Shown here: one piece after another, positions 1 to 8,686 of the stretch
Position numbering within the stretch: the stretch's first letter is position 1
Layout of the letters: each line of letters starts with the position of its first letter
DNA from: Bryobacterales bacterium
GTDB lineage: Bacteria > Acidobacteriota > Terriglobia > Bryobacterales > Bryobacteraceae
NCBI GenBank assembly: GCA_003167495.1
Contig: PMSX01000059.1
Location: 1-39,890 of the forward strand
Reading direction: 5' to 3'
DNA length: 39,890 nucleotides
Program-made: the position numbers and the translations under genes
The notes under the pieces: generated by a model
The model's input: the letters and a program-made list of their open reading frames with translations, nothing else
Database searches by the model: none
What the model was told of the DNA's origin: nothing

Positions 1-319
1 GGTGGATGCCGCGCCGTTGGGTTGCAACTGGGCGGGTTGGTGCCCGTGTTCTCGACGGAATACATATTCGGTTTTAAAAGATCGCAGCCAGAGTATTCCC
101 GGCTTTGCGGAAGAGAACGCGATCCGGATTTTACATGGAAGACGCCTAACAACCGCCTGAAGCTGGTTTGAATTTAGCGTGAGGCTTACGTTCGACTGGA
201 TCGAGATGGCTGGTCAGAAGAGGCAAATACTCTATTTTCAGCTAGTTGTGGGCGAAAGATAAATGGTTTACGGTTGTGATCGTGTTAAGGGAGACCCAGA
301 CGAACTAGCTGCCGCGCGG
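1..319. other. Left-edge region, possible 3' end of an upstream gene
   Basis: Two plus-strand frames are open from the window edge. One runs from position 2 to a TGA at 158-160 (52 codons, ending in residues IRILHGRRLTTA), and the other from position 1 to a TGA at 169-171. Either could be the C-terminal end of a gene entering from the left, but neither contains a motif I can name, and both are short enough to be chance. Positions 172-319 hold no gene, RNA or clear terminator that I can support. The acyl-CoA dehydrogenase stop codon follows on the minus strand at 320. Confidence 0.25.
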
Positions 320-1462
320 CTACTCTTTCAGCAATTGCCGCGCAATCACGAGCCGCTGAATCTCGCTCGTACCCTCGCCAATCGTGCACAGCTTCACATC
401 GCGGTAGAACTTTTCCACCGGGTAATCTTTGATGAAGCCATAGCCGCCGTGAATTTGCAAGGCTTGATCGGCAGCTTTCACCGCCATTTCGGAAGCAAAC
501 AATTTGGCCATGGCGGATTCTTTAGTAACCCGTTTGCCGGCGTCTTTGCGGGCACCGGCACAATAGATGAGCCAGCGAGCCGCCTCAATATCGGTTGCCA
601 TGTTGGCCAGTTTGTCTTGGATAGCCTGAAATTCGGAAATAGAGCGGCCAAACTGTTTGCGCTGTTTGGAATATTTCAAGGCGGCGTCAAAGGCGCCTTC
701 CGCGATGCCCAGAGAAAGCGCGGCAATGGAAATGCGGCCGCCGTCCAGAATGCGCAGGCTATCGACAAAACCTTCGCCCTGCTTGCCGAGCAGGTGTGTT
801 TGTGGCAGCTTGCAGTCGGTGAAAAGAACTTCGCCGGTGGCGCTAGCGCGCATGCCCAGCTTGTTTTCTTTCTTGCCAACACGAAAACCGGGCATATCTT
901 TTTCCAAAATGAAAGCGCTAATGCCGTGTTGGGATGCGGCGCGATCCGTTACGGCCATTGCGACACAAACGTCAGCGTAATGCGCGTTGGTGGTGAACGT
1001 CTTACCGCCGTTGAGCAGCCACGCGCCGTCTCTTAAGACCGCGGTAGAGCGCGTTCCCGCGGCGTCGGAACCTGCCTCAGGCTCAGTCAGAGACCAACAG
1101 CCGATCCATTCTCCGGTAGCCAGCTTGGGAATGTATTTCTTGCGCTGGTCCTCGCTGCCGGCCAGAAAGATGTGATTGGCGCAGAGAGAATTGTGCGCGG
1201 CCACAATGAGCGCTACACTTGGGTCGACACGCGCCAGTTCTTCAATGATGATGGAGTACTCGATATAGCCGAGTCCGGCGCCGCCGAGGTCTTCTGGAAA
1301 AATGACGCCCATTAGTCCTAGCTGGCCGGCCTTCTTGATGGCTTCCAAAGGGAAGATTTGGTTCTCATCCCAATCGAGAACGTGGGGCGCAAGCTCGGCG
1401 GATGCGAAATCGCGAATGGATTTGCGCAACTGTAGTTGCTCGGCTGAGTATTCGAAGTCCAT
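320..1462 (-). CDS. Acyl-CoA dehydrogenase
   Basis: This 380-residue protein is a full-length FAD-dependent acyl-CoA dehydrogenase. It catalyses alpha,beta-dehydrogenation of an acyl-CoA in the cytoplasm and passes electrons to electron-transfer flavoprotein. The family order is visible: helical N-terminal domain (residues 1-110), beta domain with the flavin-contacting signature around [12 protein letters not shown], and C-terminal helical domain with RKQFGR and the IHGGYG loop. The end [18 protein letters not shown] places the likely catalytic base at Glu363, where short-chain and butyryl-CoA dehydrogenases have it. The ATG at 1462 gives a start at the normal N-terminus ([13 protein letters not shown]). 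No Shine-Dalgarno is obvious. It is divergent from glcE across a 148-base gap. Chain-length specificity cannot be read from sequence alone; a short-chain or branched-chain substrate is an inference from overall resemblance. Confidence 0.95.
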   Translation of the reverse strand: MDFEYSAEQLQLRKSIRDFASAELAPHVLDWDENQIFPLEAIKKAGQLGLMGVIFPEDLGGAGLGYIEYSIIIEELARVDPSVALIVAAHNSLCANHIFLAGSEDQRKKYIPKLATGEWIGCWSLTEPEAGSDAAGTRSTAVLRDGAWLLNGGKTFTTNAHYADVCVAMAVTDRAASQHGISAFILEKDMPGFRVGKKENKLGMRASATGEVLFTDCKLPQTHLLGKQGEGFVDSLRILDGGRISIAALSLGIAEGAFDAALKYSKQRKQFGRSISEFQAIQDKLANMATDIEAARWLIYCAGARKDAGKRVTKESAMAKLFASEMAVKAADQALQIHGGYGFIKDYPVEKFYRDVKLCTIGEGTSEIQRLVIARQLLKE

Positions 1463-1576
1463 AATAAATGATTCGCCCGGTTCTGTCTCTTATAGCCGGG
1501 TGGTAGATCGGCGAGTCCAGCGCATACTGGAAGCTGTGGTCAGCTTAGCATCTACCACCGACAGCGTTTTGTTTTT

Positions 1577-1605
1577 TTGGCAAACAGTTAGTCTAAGACT
1601 ATAGG
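1577..1605 (+). promoter_or_regulatory. Putative sigma70-type promoter of glcEF with overlapping palindrome
   Basis: TTGGCA at 1577-1582 and TATAGG at 1600-1605 are separated by exactly 17 bases, matching the housekeeping consensus at 5/6 and 4/6 positions. A perfect inverted repeat, TAGTCT-A-AGACTA (1589-1601), sits in the spacer and touches the -10 box, where a repressor could occlude polymerase. The expected transcription start falls at or within a base or two of the glcE ATG at 1611, so the message would be nearly leaderless. An AGGA at 1603-1606 could alternatively act as a ribosome site if transcription starts further upstream. Confidence 0.5.
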
Positions 1606-1610
1606 ATCTA

Positions 1611-2771
1611 ATGCAATCAGTTATCCCGTCGTCGGTGAGGGACCTTACGATGGTTCTCAAAGAAGCTTCCGCCGACCAAAGCACTATTGAGATTATCGGT
1701 AACAATTCAAAACGGCTTATGGGTGGGCCGACTCAGCCAGCGGATACCAAAGTAAACACGGGCGGACTACGGCGTGTATTGAAATATGAGCCCAACGATT
1801 TAACCGTAAGTGTGGAGGCAGGTATGCCCTTTGCCGACCTGCAGGCGCTGCTGGCAAAGAACCGGCAGATGGTCGCGTTGGACCCTGCGTTTTTCGCTAA
1901 GGCGACAGTAGGCGGCGTGATCGCGACTAATTCCAGCGGTCCGATGCGCCGGAGCTATGGCACGGCGCGCGATCAAGTCATCGGGATGAAGTTTGTCACG
2001 CTGGCCGGCAAGCAGATCAGCAGTGGCGGAATGGTAGTGAAGAACGTGGCAGGGCTGGATATGGGCAAACTGATGATTGGCAGCTTCGGCACGCTGGCCG
2101 TTATCACGAGCGTGAATTTCCGGGTGCATCCGATGCCTGAACAGACGCACACATTTGTGTTCTCGTTCAATGACCTAGACCAGTTGCTGGAGAAGCGCAA
2201 CTCCATTTTGTATAGCGTGCTGCGTCCCATGGCGCTCGATATCATTTCGCCGCCGGCCGCCACCCGGCTGGGCTTGCGAGGCCACGTTTTGGCTATGCGA
2301 GCGGGGGGCAGTCCGAAAGTGCTGGCAAGATACGATCGCGAACTGCAAGGCGCCACGCGCATAACAGGCGCCGAGGACACCATCTTTTGGACGCAGATTC
2401 GCGAGTTCCCGGGGGATTTCCTGCGGCGCCAACCCAACGGCGTGGTGCTCCGTGTTTCCACTAAGATTGGCGATCTGGCAGCCCTTTTGCGGCTGGTTTC
2501 AGGCGCATGCATTTGCCGCGCGGCCTCTGGCGTTAGCTACGTGTACCTGAGTTCGTGGCAAGGTGTGGCGGCGCTGTGGCAGGCAGCAGCCGACAACGGC
2601 TGGAGCGCGGTGGTAGAGTTCTCGCCGCCGGAAACACGCGCCAGCAAAGAGCTCTGGCTGCTGGGCTCTTCCAAAGAGTCTGCCGAAGCGTTTGCCATGA
2701 TGAAAAAGGTGAAGCAGATGTTCGACCCGGATTTGCTTCTGAACCGTTCGCGCCTGTATGGAAGAATTTAA
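1611..2771 (+). CDS. glcE: Glycolate oxidase FAD-binding subunit GlcE-like
   Basis: This 386-residue FAD-linked oxidoreductase has a PCMH/FAD_binding_4 fold. The family motifs are visible: an N-terminal binding lobe (around residues 30-65), the ATVGGVIATNSSGP loop, and VVKNVAGLDMGKLMIGSFGTL, which corresponds to the VMKNVAGYD signature of GlcE. In the GlcDEF complex GlcE acts with GlcD and GlcF to oxidise glycolate to glyoxylate and feed electrons to the respiratory chain. The start at ATG 1611 keeps the whole domain and lies directly behind the promoter. The stop codon overlaps glcF by 14 bases, so the two are translationally coupled. The catalytic GlcD subunit is not in this window. Assignment to glycolate rather than another 2-hydroxyacid (for example lactate) rests on the paired glcF. 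Confidence 0.85.
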   Translation: MQSVIPSSVRDLTMVLKEASADQSTIEIIGNNSKRLMGGPTQPADTKVNTGGLRRVLKYEPNDLTVSVEAGMPFADLQALLAKNRQMVALDPAFFAKATVGGVIATNSSGPMRRSYGTARDQVIGMKFVTLAGKQISSGGMVVKNVAGLDMGKLMIGSFGTLAVITSVNFRVHPMPEQTHTFVFSFNDLDQLLEKRNSILYSVLRPMALDIISPPAATRLGLRGHVLAMRAGGSPKVLARYDRELQGATRITGAEDTIFWTQIREFPGDFLRRQPNGVVLRVSTKIGDLAALLRLVSGACICRAASGVSYVYLSSWQGVAALWQAAADNGWSAVVEFSPPETRASKELWLLGSSKESAEAFAMMKKVKQMFDPDLLLNRSRLYGRI

Positions 2772-4125
2772 AATACTATCGGAACTAGCCGAAGAACGAG
2801 ATGGCAAAGGGCCACAGCGTGCCGACCTGGATAAGTGCGTGCATTGCGGCTTGTGCCTGAACGCGTGCCCGACTTATCGCGAATTAGGTCTCGAGATGGA
2901 TTCGCCGCGCGGCCGTATTTACCAGATGAACCAGATTGCGGAAGGCGCGCCGATTAACGATTCGTATATTCGTCACATTGACTTGTGCTTGGGTTGCCGT
3001 GCCTGTGAGACCGCGTGCCCTTCGGGTGTGCCCTACGGCCGGCTGATTGAAGCGGCGCGCGAGGAGATTCTGCCGCGCCGCAAACTGTCGATGAAAGCGG
3101 CTCGCTACCAGCGCTGGTTTTTCGACAAGCTGTTGCCATCGCGCCCAGCGCTGCAAGTTGCAGGCGCGGTTTTGTACTTCTACCAGAAGTCGGGGTTGCA
3201 GAAGTTGGCGCGTCTTACGGGCGCGTTTAAGTTGTTAGGCAGCAATTTAGCCAAGCTTGAAGTACTGACGCCCAGGGCGGAAATACCTTTTTTCTACTCA
3301 AAGATCGGCAAGACATTTCCTGCGCTGGGCGAAAAACGTTTTCGGGTGGCGTTTGTGGCGGGCTGCATTGCCAACGTGACATTTGCCCGTTTGAACGAGG
3401 CCACCGTGCGGGTTTTGCAGCGCAACGGCTGCGAGGTGGTGATTCCGCCCGCGCAAGGGTGCTGCGGCGCGCTGCATTTGCACACAGGCATGGCTGAGCA
3501 TGCCAAGGCTTTGGCGCGCAACAATGTCGACGCCTTTGTACCGGAGGAGTTTGATGCGATTGTCACAAACGCCGCCGGCTGCGGCTCGACGCTCAAGGAA
3601 TACGGCCATCTGCTTGCCGCCGACTATGACTATGCCGAGCCGGCACAGCGATTCTCAGAGAAAGTGCAGGATGTGACGGAATTTCTGGCATCGGTGGAAC
3701 TCAACGATCAAATGGGCAGCTTAGAGACGATTGTCACTTACCAGGATTCGTGCCATCTGGCGCACGGACAGCGTATAAAAGACGCGCCGCGCAAGATATT
3801 GCAATCGATTCCGGGACTCGATTATCGTGAGCTTCCGCAAGCCGATATCTGCTGCGGCAGCGCGGGCATCTACAACGTTGTTGAGAACCAGATGTCGATG
3901 GAGATTTTGCGGCACAAGATGGAGTTGGTAAAGGGAACCGAGGCTGAGATCATTGCAACGGCAAATCCGGGCTGCATGCTGCAACTGGAGGCGGGCGTGA
4001 GGATGTTCGGCAAAGACCAGCGTGTCTTGCACGTTGTACAGGTGTTGGACGAGGCCTATCAAAACTATATGATGGCGTTGGTGCGAAAGAAGAAGTTAGC
4101 CAACGCCACGGCCAGGCGAAGATAG
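2758..4125 (+). CDS. glcF: Glycolate oxidase iron-sulfur subunit GlcF-like
   Basis: The protein has 455 residues. Two 4Fe-4S binding motifs are intact: Cys27/30/33/37 (CVHCGLCLNACP) and Cys77/80/83/87 (CLGCRACETACP). Two CCG-type domains follow, with QGCCGALHLH in the first and DICCGSAGIY in the second; these cysteine-rich domains are typical of GlcF, LutA and heterodisulfide reductase subunits. The protein would carry electrons from the flavin subunits GlcD/GlcE towards membrane quinone. The ATG at 2758 lies inside the end of glcE and has no ribosome site of its own, which fits coupled translation. The 3' end overlaps the convergent hydrolase gene by 30 bases. Length and domain order match the family. 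Confidence 0.88.
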   Translation: MEEFKILSELAEERDGKGPQRADLDKCVHCGLCLNACPTYRELGLEMDSPRGRIYQMNQIAEGAPINDSYIRHIDLCLGCRACETACPSGVPYGRLIEAAREEILPRRKLSMKAARYQRWFFDKLLPSRPALQVAGAVLYFYQKSGLQKLARLTGAFKLLGSNLAKLEVLTPRAEIPFFYSKIGKTFPALGEKRFRVAFVAGCIANVTFARLNEATVRVLQRNGCEVVIPPAQGCCGALHLHTGMAEHAKALARNNVDAFVPEEFDAIVTNAAGCGSTLKEYGHLLAADYDYAEPAQRFSEKVQDVTEFLASVELNDQMGSLETIVTYQDSCHLAHGQRIKDAPRKILQSIPGLDYRELPQADICCGSAGIYNVVENQMSMEILRHKMELVKGTEAEIIATANPGCMLQLEAGVRMFGKDQRVLHVVQVLDEAYQNYMMALVRKKKLANATARRR

Positions 4126-5079
4126 GCTTAAGGTTGCCTCGATCCAATCGAGACAAACGCCGTCCAGCCAGAAGCGAGGCCGCCTGCGCGAAAGAAATCC
4201 GAGGTGACCGCCGTGTTGAGGGGTAAGTAGCGTAAGTGCGCGGTTCTGCTTGAAAGCTTCGTGCGCATAGATTGCAAAGGGAACCAACGGATCGTCTTGT
4301 GCTGTGACAACGAAGGTGGGCGCGCGGACGCCGTGTAGAAAGTTATCAGCAGACTGCGTCGCATAGTAATTGGCGGCGGTGCCGAATCCAAAAAGCGGCG
4401 CGGTGAACCGATCGTCGAAACTCCAAATCGAATCCACGTCGTCGAGGCCTTCGGTGGAGTAGAGCTGCGGAGAAAGAGCGCTCTTGCAGCGGACCCGTTC
4501 GCGCAGCCTGCTCAAGAACCGGCGCGCATAAAGGACGTTGCCTGGTTTATCAATGACGCGCACACACGCGGCGAGATTTATTGGCGCGGAGATGGCACAC
4601 ACTCCGGAAAGCAAATCAACCGCGCCCAATTCCCCTGCCAGTTTCAACGCGACATTCGCGCCCAGCGAGAAGCCGACGAGAAAAATAGGGCCGAGGTTGC
4701 GGGCGGCCAAACGTTCGCAGACGAATCGCGGGTCGCCAGTGAGTCCCGAGTGATACATCGTTTCGGAGAGCGGCTCCGTGCCGCCGCAAGTGCGCATGTT
4801 GAGACGGTGTACGCCGAAGCCTCGGTCTAAAGCTTGTTGGGCAAAACTGACAATGTAGCCGGCTTCGGCTGACCCTTCCAGGCCGTGCAGAAAGAGAATT
4901 TGTCCGCGCGCCGTTGTGGGCGGCTGATGTTCGTAGGCGACCACGGTAGTGCGCGGATCGATCACGTAGTCGACGCGCGTGGCTGGGAAACGCAGTAGAT
5001 CAATTTCCCGGCGCCAAAAGTTTCCCGCGATGGTAAGCAGGTGAGGATGGCGGAACAGAGGTTGGAAAGCTTGGGGCAA
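4096..5079 (-). CDS. Alpha/beta hydrolase, YheT-like
   Basis: A 327-residue alpha/beta hydrolase. HGLEGS near residues 65-70 forms the oxyanion-loop region. The nucleophile elbow is GFSLGAN with Ser138, and the remaining triad members are likely the Asp in TAQDDPLVP and the His in HGGHLGF. This layout, with the N-terminal HPHLLTIAGNFWRR segment, is that of the YheT/ABHD1-3 esterase family, whose natural substrates are poorly defined. The reading frame begins with TTG at 5079; no ATG lies nearby that would keep the conserved N-terminus. It lies just downstream of the ANTAR gene's terminator, so it probably has its own promoter (TAGAAT at about 5086-5091 is a weak -10 candidate). Its end overlaps glcF tail-to-tail. 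Confidence 0.8.
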   Translation of the reverse strand: MPQAFQPLFRHPHLLTIAGNFWRREIDLLRFPATRVDYVIDPRTTVVAYEHQPPTTARGQILFLHGLEGSAEAGYIVSFAQQALDRGFGVHRLNMRTCGGTEPLSETMYHSGLTGDPRFVCERLAARNLGPIFLVGFSLGANVALKLAGELGAVDLLSGVCAISAPINLAACVRVIDKPGNVLYARRFLSRLRERVRCKSALSPQLYSTEGLDDVDSIWSFDDRFTAPLFGFGTAANYYATQSADNFLHGVRAPTFVVTAQDDPLVPFAIYAHEAFKQNRALTLLTPQHGGHLGFLSRRRPRFWLDGVCLDWIEATLSLSSPGRGVG

Positions 5080-5101
5080 CTTCCGATTCTAGCGGGATAC
5101 G

Positions 5102-5143
5102 AAAAAAAGCGGGCCGAGTTTTCTATTAAAACCTCGGCCCCGC
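5102..5143 (-). terminator. Rho-independent terminator of the GAF-ANTAR gene
   Basis: On the minus strand, GGGGCCGAGG pairs with CTCGGCCC, and the stem can be extended by TTTT/AAAA with one bulged base. A run of seven T follows at 5108-5102. It starts about 20 bases after the stop codon at 5165 and separates that gene from the hydrolase gene downstream. The stem is GC-rich and the U-tract is complete, so this is a strong intrinsic terminator on sequence alone. Confidence 0.85.
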
Positions 5144-5164
5144 GATAGTAGGAGGATTGAAGGA

Positions 5165-5956
5165 CTATTGAACGCGTTCGCTCTTACGGCTGAGATCTTC
5201 AGAGAGGATAATGGCTTCGGCCAATTCACGCATCGGACGCCGGAGCCGGCGGCTTTCATTGCGCAGCCTGAGATAAGCTTCTTCTTCGGTCAGCGTATGA
5301 CGCTGCTGCAAAATTCCTTTGGCGCGTTCCACCAGCTTGCGGGTTTCCAACTGACGCCGCATTTCCGCAGTCTCTTCGATGAGCCTGGCGTTTTCTTCAG
5401 CCAGATAGCTCTTCATGATGGCGCCGCCCATCTGTTCGCCGACGAAGGTGAGCAAAGATATTTCGTCCGCGGTATGCGCGTGCGAGTCGCGGTGGTGAAC
5501 GTTGATAACGCCGATGACTTCTCCGCCGCTCAGCAGGGGCACAGAGAGGAACGCCTCATAAGTATCCTCCACTAGCGCCTGGAAGCGTTTGAACCGGCTG
5601 TCGGCCGCGGCGTTGGAAGCCAACGCTACTACTGAGTGATGCTCAACGACCCACCCGGTAACGCCCTCGCCCACTTTCAATCGGATATTGCCAAGATCGG
5701 TTTGATGCGGAACCTGTGAGGCGCGCAATACAATCTCATTGGTTTCGCGCTCGATGAGGTAAACCAAGCACGCATCGCAATTGGTGACCTGAACGGTCAA
5801 GCCAACGATTTCGCCGAGCATCTCATCCAGCGAAAGCTCGGAACTCACAATATTGCTAACCCTATGAAGAAGACCAACCAGGGTCGGGGGTGGTTCCATA
5901 TGACTCAGTGTCGCCATATCTGAGGGTAGAACGCATTTCCCCTCATAGCCAATCAA
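5165..5956 (-). CDS. GAF domain-ANTAR domain regulator
   Basis: A GAF sensory domain occupies roughly residues 30-180 (VGEGVTGWVVEHH, then SVPLLSGGEVIGVINVHH). A short coiled linker follows (LAEENARLIEETAEMRRQLE), then a C-terminal ANTAR domain (from about residue 205; RKLVERAKGILQQRH and EEAYLRLRNESRRLRRPM). ANTAR domains bind paired stem-loops in nascent RNA and cause antitermination; the GAF domain presumably senses a small ligand or redox state. The longest frame starts at TTG 5956, but ATG codons at 5917 and 5899 lie before the GAF domain and are equally credible; no ribosome site decides between them. The gene is 99 bases downstream of the peptidase gene on the same strand and ends at a strong terminator. 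The target RNAs are not identifiable from this window. Confidence 0.88.
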   Translation of the reverse strand: MIGYEGKCVLPSDMATLSHMEPPPTLVGLLHRVSNIVSSELSLDEMLGEIVGLTVQVTNCDACLVYLIERETNEIVLRASQVPHQTDLGNIRLKVGEGVTGWVVEHHSVVALASNAAADSRFKRFQALVEDTYEAFLSVPLLSGGEVIGVINVHHRDSHAHTADEISLLTFVGEQMGGAIMKSYLAEENARLIEETAEMRRQLETRKLVERAKGILQQRHTLTEEEAYLRLRNESRRLRRPMRELAEAIILSEDLSRKSERVQ

Positions 5957-6055
5957 AATAATTGATACGGCTTATGCTTTCGCAAGACGGTCATCCGGAA
6001 GCACTTAAAGATGTTTCAATTCGGCAGCACTGAACCTTAACGCACAACCACCTGC

Positions 6056-7225
6056 CTAAAGGCGAACCATCTGTTCCTGCTGTTCGCCCGTAACCTGGGC
6101 GAAACCTTCCCCAACGTAAACATTAACCTCTGAGCGAATCCCAAATTCGGGTAAATAGATGCCTGGTTCTATTGAAAAACAACTATGGGGGATGATCCGC
6201 CGTTCGTCGTGGGATTCGAGGTTGTCCATATTAGCGCCAGTACCATGAACTTCGGTACCGATACTGTGTCCCGTTCGGTGGAAGAAATATTGGCCCAGGC
6301 CATTTTGATCGATGTAACCACGAACCACATCGTCTACTTCGAAGCCGGCGATGGGAGTGCGCTGAGCGACTTGGTCGATTACAAACTGCGATCCTCGCTT
6401 GCGCGCATCGCGAGCCACTTCAAAAACTCTCTGCACGGCGTCAGGGATCACGTCGCCGCAGAAGCCAGTCCAAGTGATGTCGTAGTAGACGGCATCGGGT
6501 TCTGTCAGCTTCGCCCAGAGGTCGATAAGGAGCACATCGCCGGGCTGCACGTGCGCCGTGCGGTCGCAAGAAGGCTCATAGTGAGGATCGGACGCATTGG
6601 CGTTCACGGCGACAATCGGACCGTGATCGGTATAAAGGCCGTAGTGAGAAAACTTGCGGCGGATGAATTGCTGCACGTCGTACTCAGTGAGGGTCTGATG
6701 GGAACGGAGCTTCTCTCCGACAAAATCGAACGCTTCGCGCAAAGCCTTGTCCACCAACTTGCCAGCTTCCAGATGAAGCTGAAACTGCTTTTGACTCCAG
6801 CGGGCTTCGAACTCCTGCACGAAATCGGCGGAAGTGACGATTTCAACACCTGTAGAGCGGACCAATTCGATTGTGCCGGCGTCAATGAGGGAAACGTACG
6901 GGATGGCGCAGTTCGGCGAATATTGCATAGCTATTCGCTTTGCGCCATTGAGAAGCAAGTGAAGCTTCGTTTGTTGATCGGCCCAACTCGAATAGACATC
7001 TTTGTTTCCAGGAACGGAATCGAGCGTGCCGCTTTCGATGCGGTGAACTAGTTTGCGAGGTTCGCCATCGGCAGGCACAAAATAATACCAGCGGCGGGAA
7101 GGCTGCGAATCCTCAGGCAAGCCAAGAATTCGATAAGCAAGCGGATCTCGCCGATGGTGGTCAAAAAAGAGCCAGCCATCGAGGTTGGCTGCACGGAGGG
7201 AGGCTTGGATTGAAGCGGTTTGCAT
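6056..7225 (-). CDS. M24-family aminopeptidase (Xaa-Pro type)
   Basis: From the ATG at 7225 this is a 389-residue creatinase/prolidase-type metallopeptidase. The non-catalytic N-terminal domain spans about residues 1-145 and the pita-bread catalytic domain the remainder. All five dinuclear-metal ligands of the M24 family are present: Asp235 (DLWAK), Asp249 (YYDITWTG), His320 (HRTGHSIG), Glu353 (SIEPGIY) and Glu366 (RSEVNVYV), so the enzyme should be active. The frame is open 243 bases further upstream, but that stretch is inside the symporter gene and is not protein-like. The symporter ends 11 bases before this ATG, so the two genes form an operon. An uptake permease with a dipeptidase suggests peptide or amino-acid scavenging, which is an inference. 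Confidence 0.9.
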   Translation of the reverse strand: MQTASIQASLRAANLDGWLFFDHHRRDPLAYRILGLPEDSQPSRRWYYFVPADGEPRKLVHRIESGTLDSVPGNKDVYSSWADQQTKLHLLLNGAKRIAMQYSPNCAIPYVSLIDAGTIELVRSTGVEIVTSADFVQEFEARWSQKQFQLHLEAGKLVDKALREAFDFVGEKLRSHQTLTEYDVQQFIRRKFSHYGLYTDHGPIVAVNANASDPHYEPSCDRTAHVQPGDVLLIDLWAKLTEPDAVYYDITWTGFCGDVIPDAVQRVFEVARDARKRGSQFVIDQVAQRTPIAGFEVDDVVRGYIDQNGLGQYFFHRTGHSIGTEVHGTGANMDNLESHDERRIIPHSCFSIEPGIYLPEFGIRSEVNVYVGEGFAQVTGEQQEQMVRL

Positions 7226-7236
7226 CTGATTGGATT

Positions 7237-8658
7237 TTACGAGGTTTCGAGTGCCGCGAGTTGCTGTGACGATGGCGGGGGAGTAAGCAAACTGACCACG
7301 ATCAGGCTGGCGACAGAGGCAGCAAGGGCAGGATAAACCGCGTCGACATTTCCGATGACGGCCTGGATTTCGGGCGAACCGTACTTCTGGAAGAGTTGCC
7401 ACCCGACCGTGACGACCGTTCCCAAAACAATGGATGAGACCGCGCCGGCCGTGTTGCTGCGACGCCAAAAGAAGACAGCCATTACCGAAGGCGTGACAGC
7501 CGCGCCATAAACGGTGTAAGCGTAGAGCGACGCCTTCAACACCGACTGGAATTGAGCCGCTTGTAACACGGCAAACAGTCCCAGGAAAACAACGATTAAC
7601 CGTGAAACGACCATGATGCGCACGGGAGAGGCGTTTTTGTTAATGAATCGCTGATAGACATCGTGAATCAAGTTGGTGGAGGGTGAGAACAAAAAGTTAT
7701 TGGCTGTGGAGATGACCTTTGCGAAAACTCCGCCCAGGAGAATGGCGCCGAGCAGCGAGGGCAGGGCTTGTTTGGCGGTAAGCGCGAGGATTTCCCGCGG
7801 ATGTTCAGTATGCAACTTGGAACTGGACACAACGGCAAGAACGATGAGAAGAGTTTCGAGTGTTACTGTGCCGACGATCCAGCCAATGACGGACTTACGC
7901 GCATCGCTCTCCGATTTGGCGGAAAAGAATTTTTGATACATGCCCTGGTTTCCGATCAGCAAAAGCGTGGTGGGGAGCATCAGACCGAGTGCTCCATGCC
8001 AGTCATAGTCTCCGAGAATTTGAAAGTGAGTGGCTGGGAGGCTTGCTCTGACAACACTCCAACCACCGACCCTATGAAGCAAGACCGGGACGGCGACAAT
8101 GACGGTGCAGGTAACAACTGAACCAATCACCAAATCAAGATAAGCGATGGATGCCATGCCAGCCATGGCGGTAAAGAAAATCACGAACGCGGCCATGATC
8201 CACAAGCCGGTGTCTCTGGAGACACTGGGAAAAATCAAGTGAAGGATATCGCCGCCGCCGATGAATTGATAGCTGGTGATGATGACGTAGGAAATAACGA
8301 TGGCAATGGTAGCAAGCACGCGTGTGGTTGAGTCATAGCGCGCTTCCAATAGGTCGGGTACGGTAAATTGCGCAAAATGGCGAGCACGTCCGGCGATGGC
8401 GGCAATCAGCAGCAGGCCAAGCCACCCTCCGGCGGGTTGCCAGAGTGCCGCGAACCCATGATTGTAAGCATTTTCCGACCCGCCCAGCAGGCTGCCCGCA
8501 CCAATCCAGGAAGAAAGCAGAGTGAAGACCAGCACCGGCCAACTCAGTTTGCGTCCGGCAACCATGAAATCGGTTTGCGTCTTCACTTGAGTGAACTTGT
8601 AGACGGTGATGCTCACCAAAAGAACAACGACAAAAGACAGCGTGATGACGTAGATCAT
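7237..8658 (-). CDS. Sodium:solute symporter (SSS family)
   Basis: A 473-residue integral membrane protein with about 12-13 hydrophobic helices. It begins with an N-terminal out-facing helix and then the family segment TDFMVAGRKLSWPVLVFTLL, followed by SSWIGAGSLLGG with small residues typical of the first core helix (sodium and substrate site). It resembles PutP/PanF-like transporters of the LeuT-fold SSS family. The substrate cannot be deduced. It is co-transcribed with the M24 peptidase downstream. The start ATG lies only 28 bases beyond the last gene of the phage-like locus on the same strand, so either a promoter lies in that short gap or it is read through from the phage genes. Confidence 0.9.
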   Translation of the reverse strand: MIYVITLSFVVVLLVSITVYKFTQVKTQTDFMVAGRKLSWPVLVFTLLSSWIGAGSLLGGSENAYNHGFAALWQPAGGWLGLLLIAAIAGRARHFAQFTVPDLLEARYDSTTRVLATIAIVISYVIITSYQFIGGGDILHLIFPSVSRDTGLWIMAAFVIFFTAMAGMASIAYLDLVIGSVVTCTVIVAVPVLLHRVGGWSVVRASLPATHFQILGDYDWHGALGLMLPTTLLLIGNQGMYQKFFSAKSESDARKSVIGWIVGTVTLETLLIVLAVVSSSKLHTEHPREILALTAKQALPSLLGAILLGGVFAKVISTANNFLFSPSTNLIHDVYQRFINKNASPVRIMVVSRLIVVFLGLFAVLQAAQFQSVLKASLYAYTVYGAAVTPSVMAVFFWRRSNTAGAVSSIVLGTVVTVGWQLFQKYGSPEIQAVIGNVDAVYPALAASVASLIVVSLLTPPPSSQQLAALETS

Positions 8659-8662
8659 GAAT

Positions 8663-8682
8663 GGACCATAGTATCGAGGTCC
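8663..8682. repeat. Inverted repeat before the symporter gene
   Basis: GGACC (8663-8667) and GGTCC (8678-8682) form perfect 5-base arms around a 10-base loop, ending 4 bases before the symporter ATG on the minus strand. The loop contains TACTAT, which resembles a -10 box. It may be an operator or a small hairpin near the start; the arms are short enough that chance is possible. Confidence 0.3.
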
Positions 8683-8686
8683 GCTG

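Noticed and set aside
263..1036. 257-codon plus-strand open frame opposite the acyl-CoA dehydrogenase
   Set aside because: It lies wholly antisense to a gene with all family motifs and shows no domain of its own; third-position GC bias leaves the opposite frame open.
6185..7051. 288-codon plus-strand open frame opposite the M24 peptidase
   Set aside because: Antisense to a peptidase with all metal ligands; no recognisable motif and no ribosome site.
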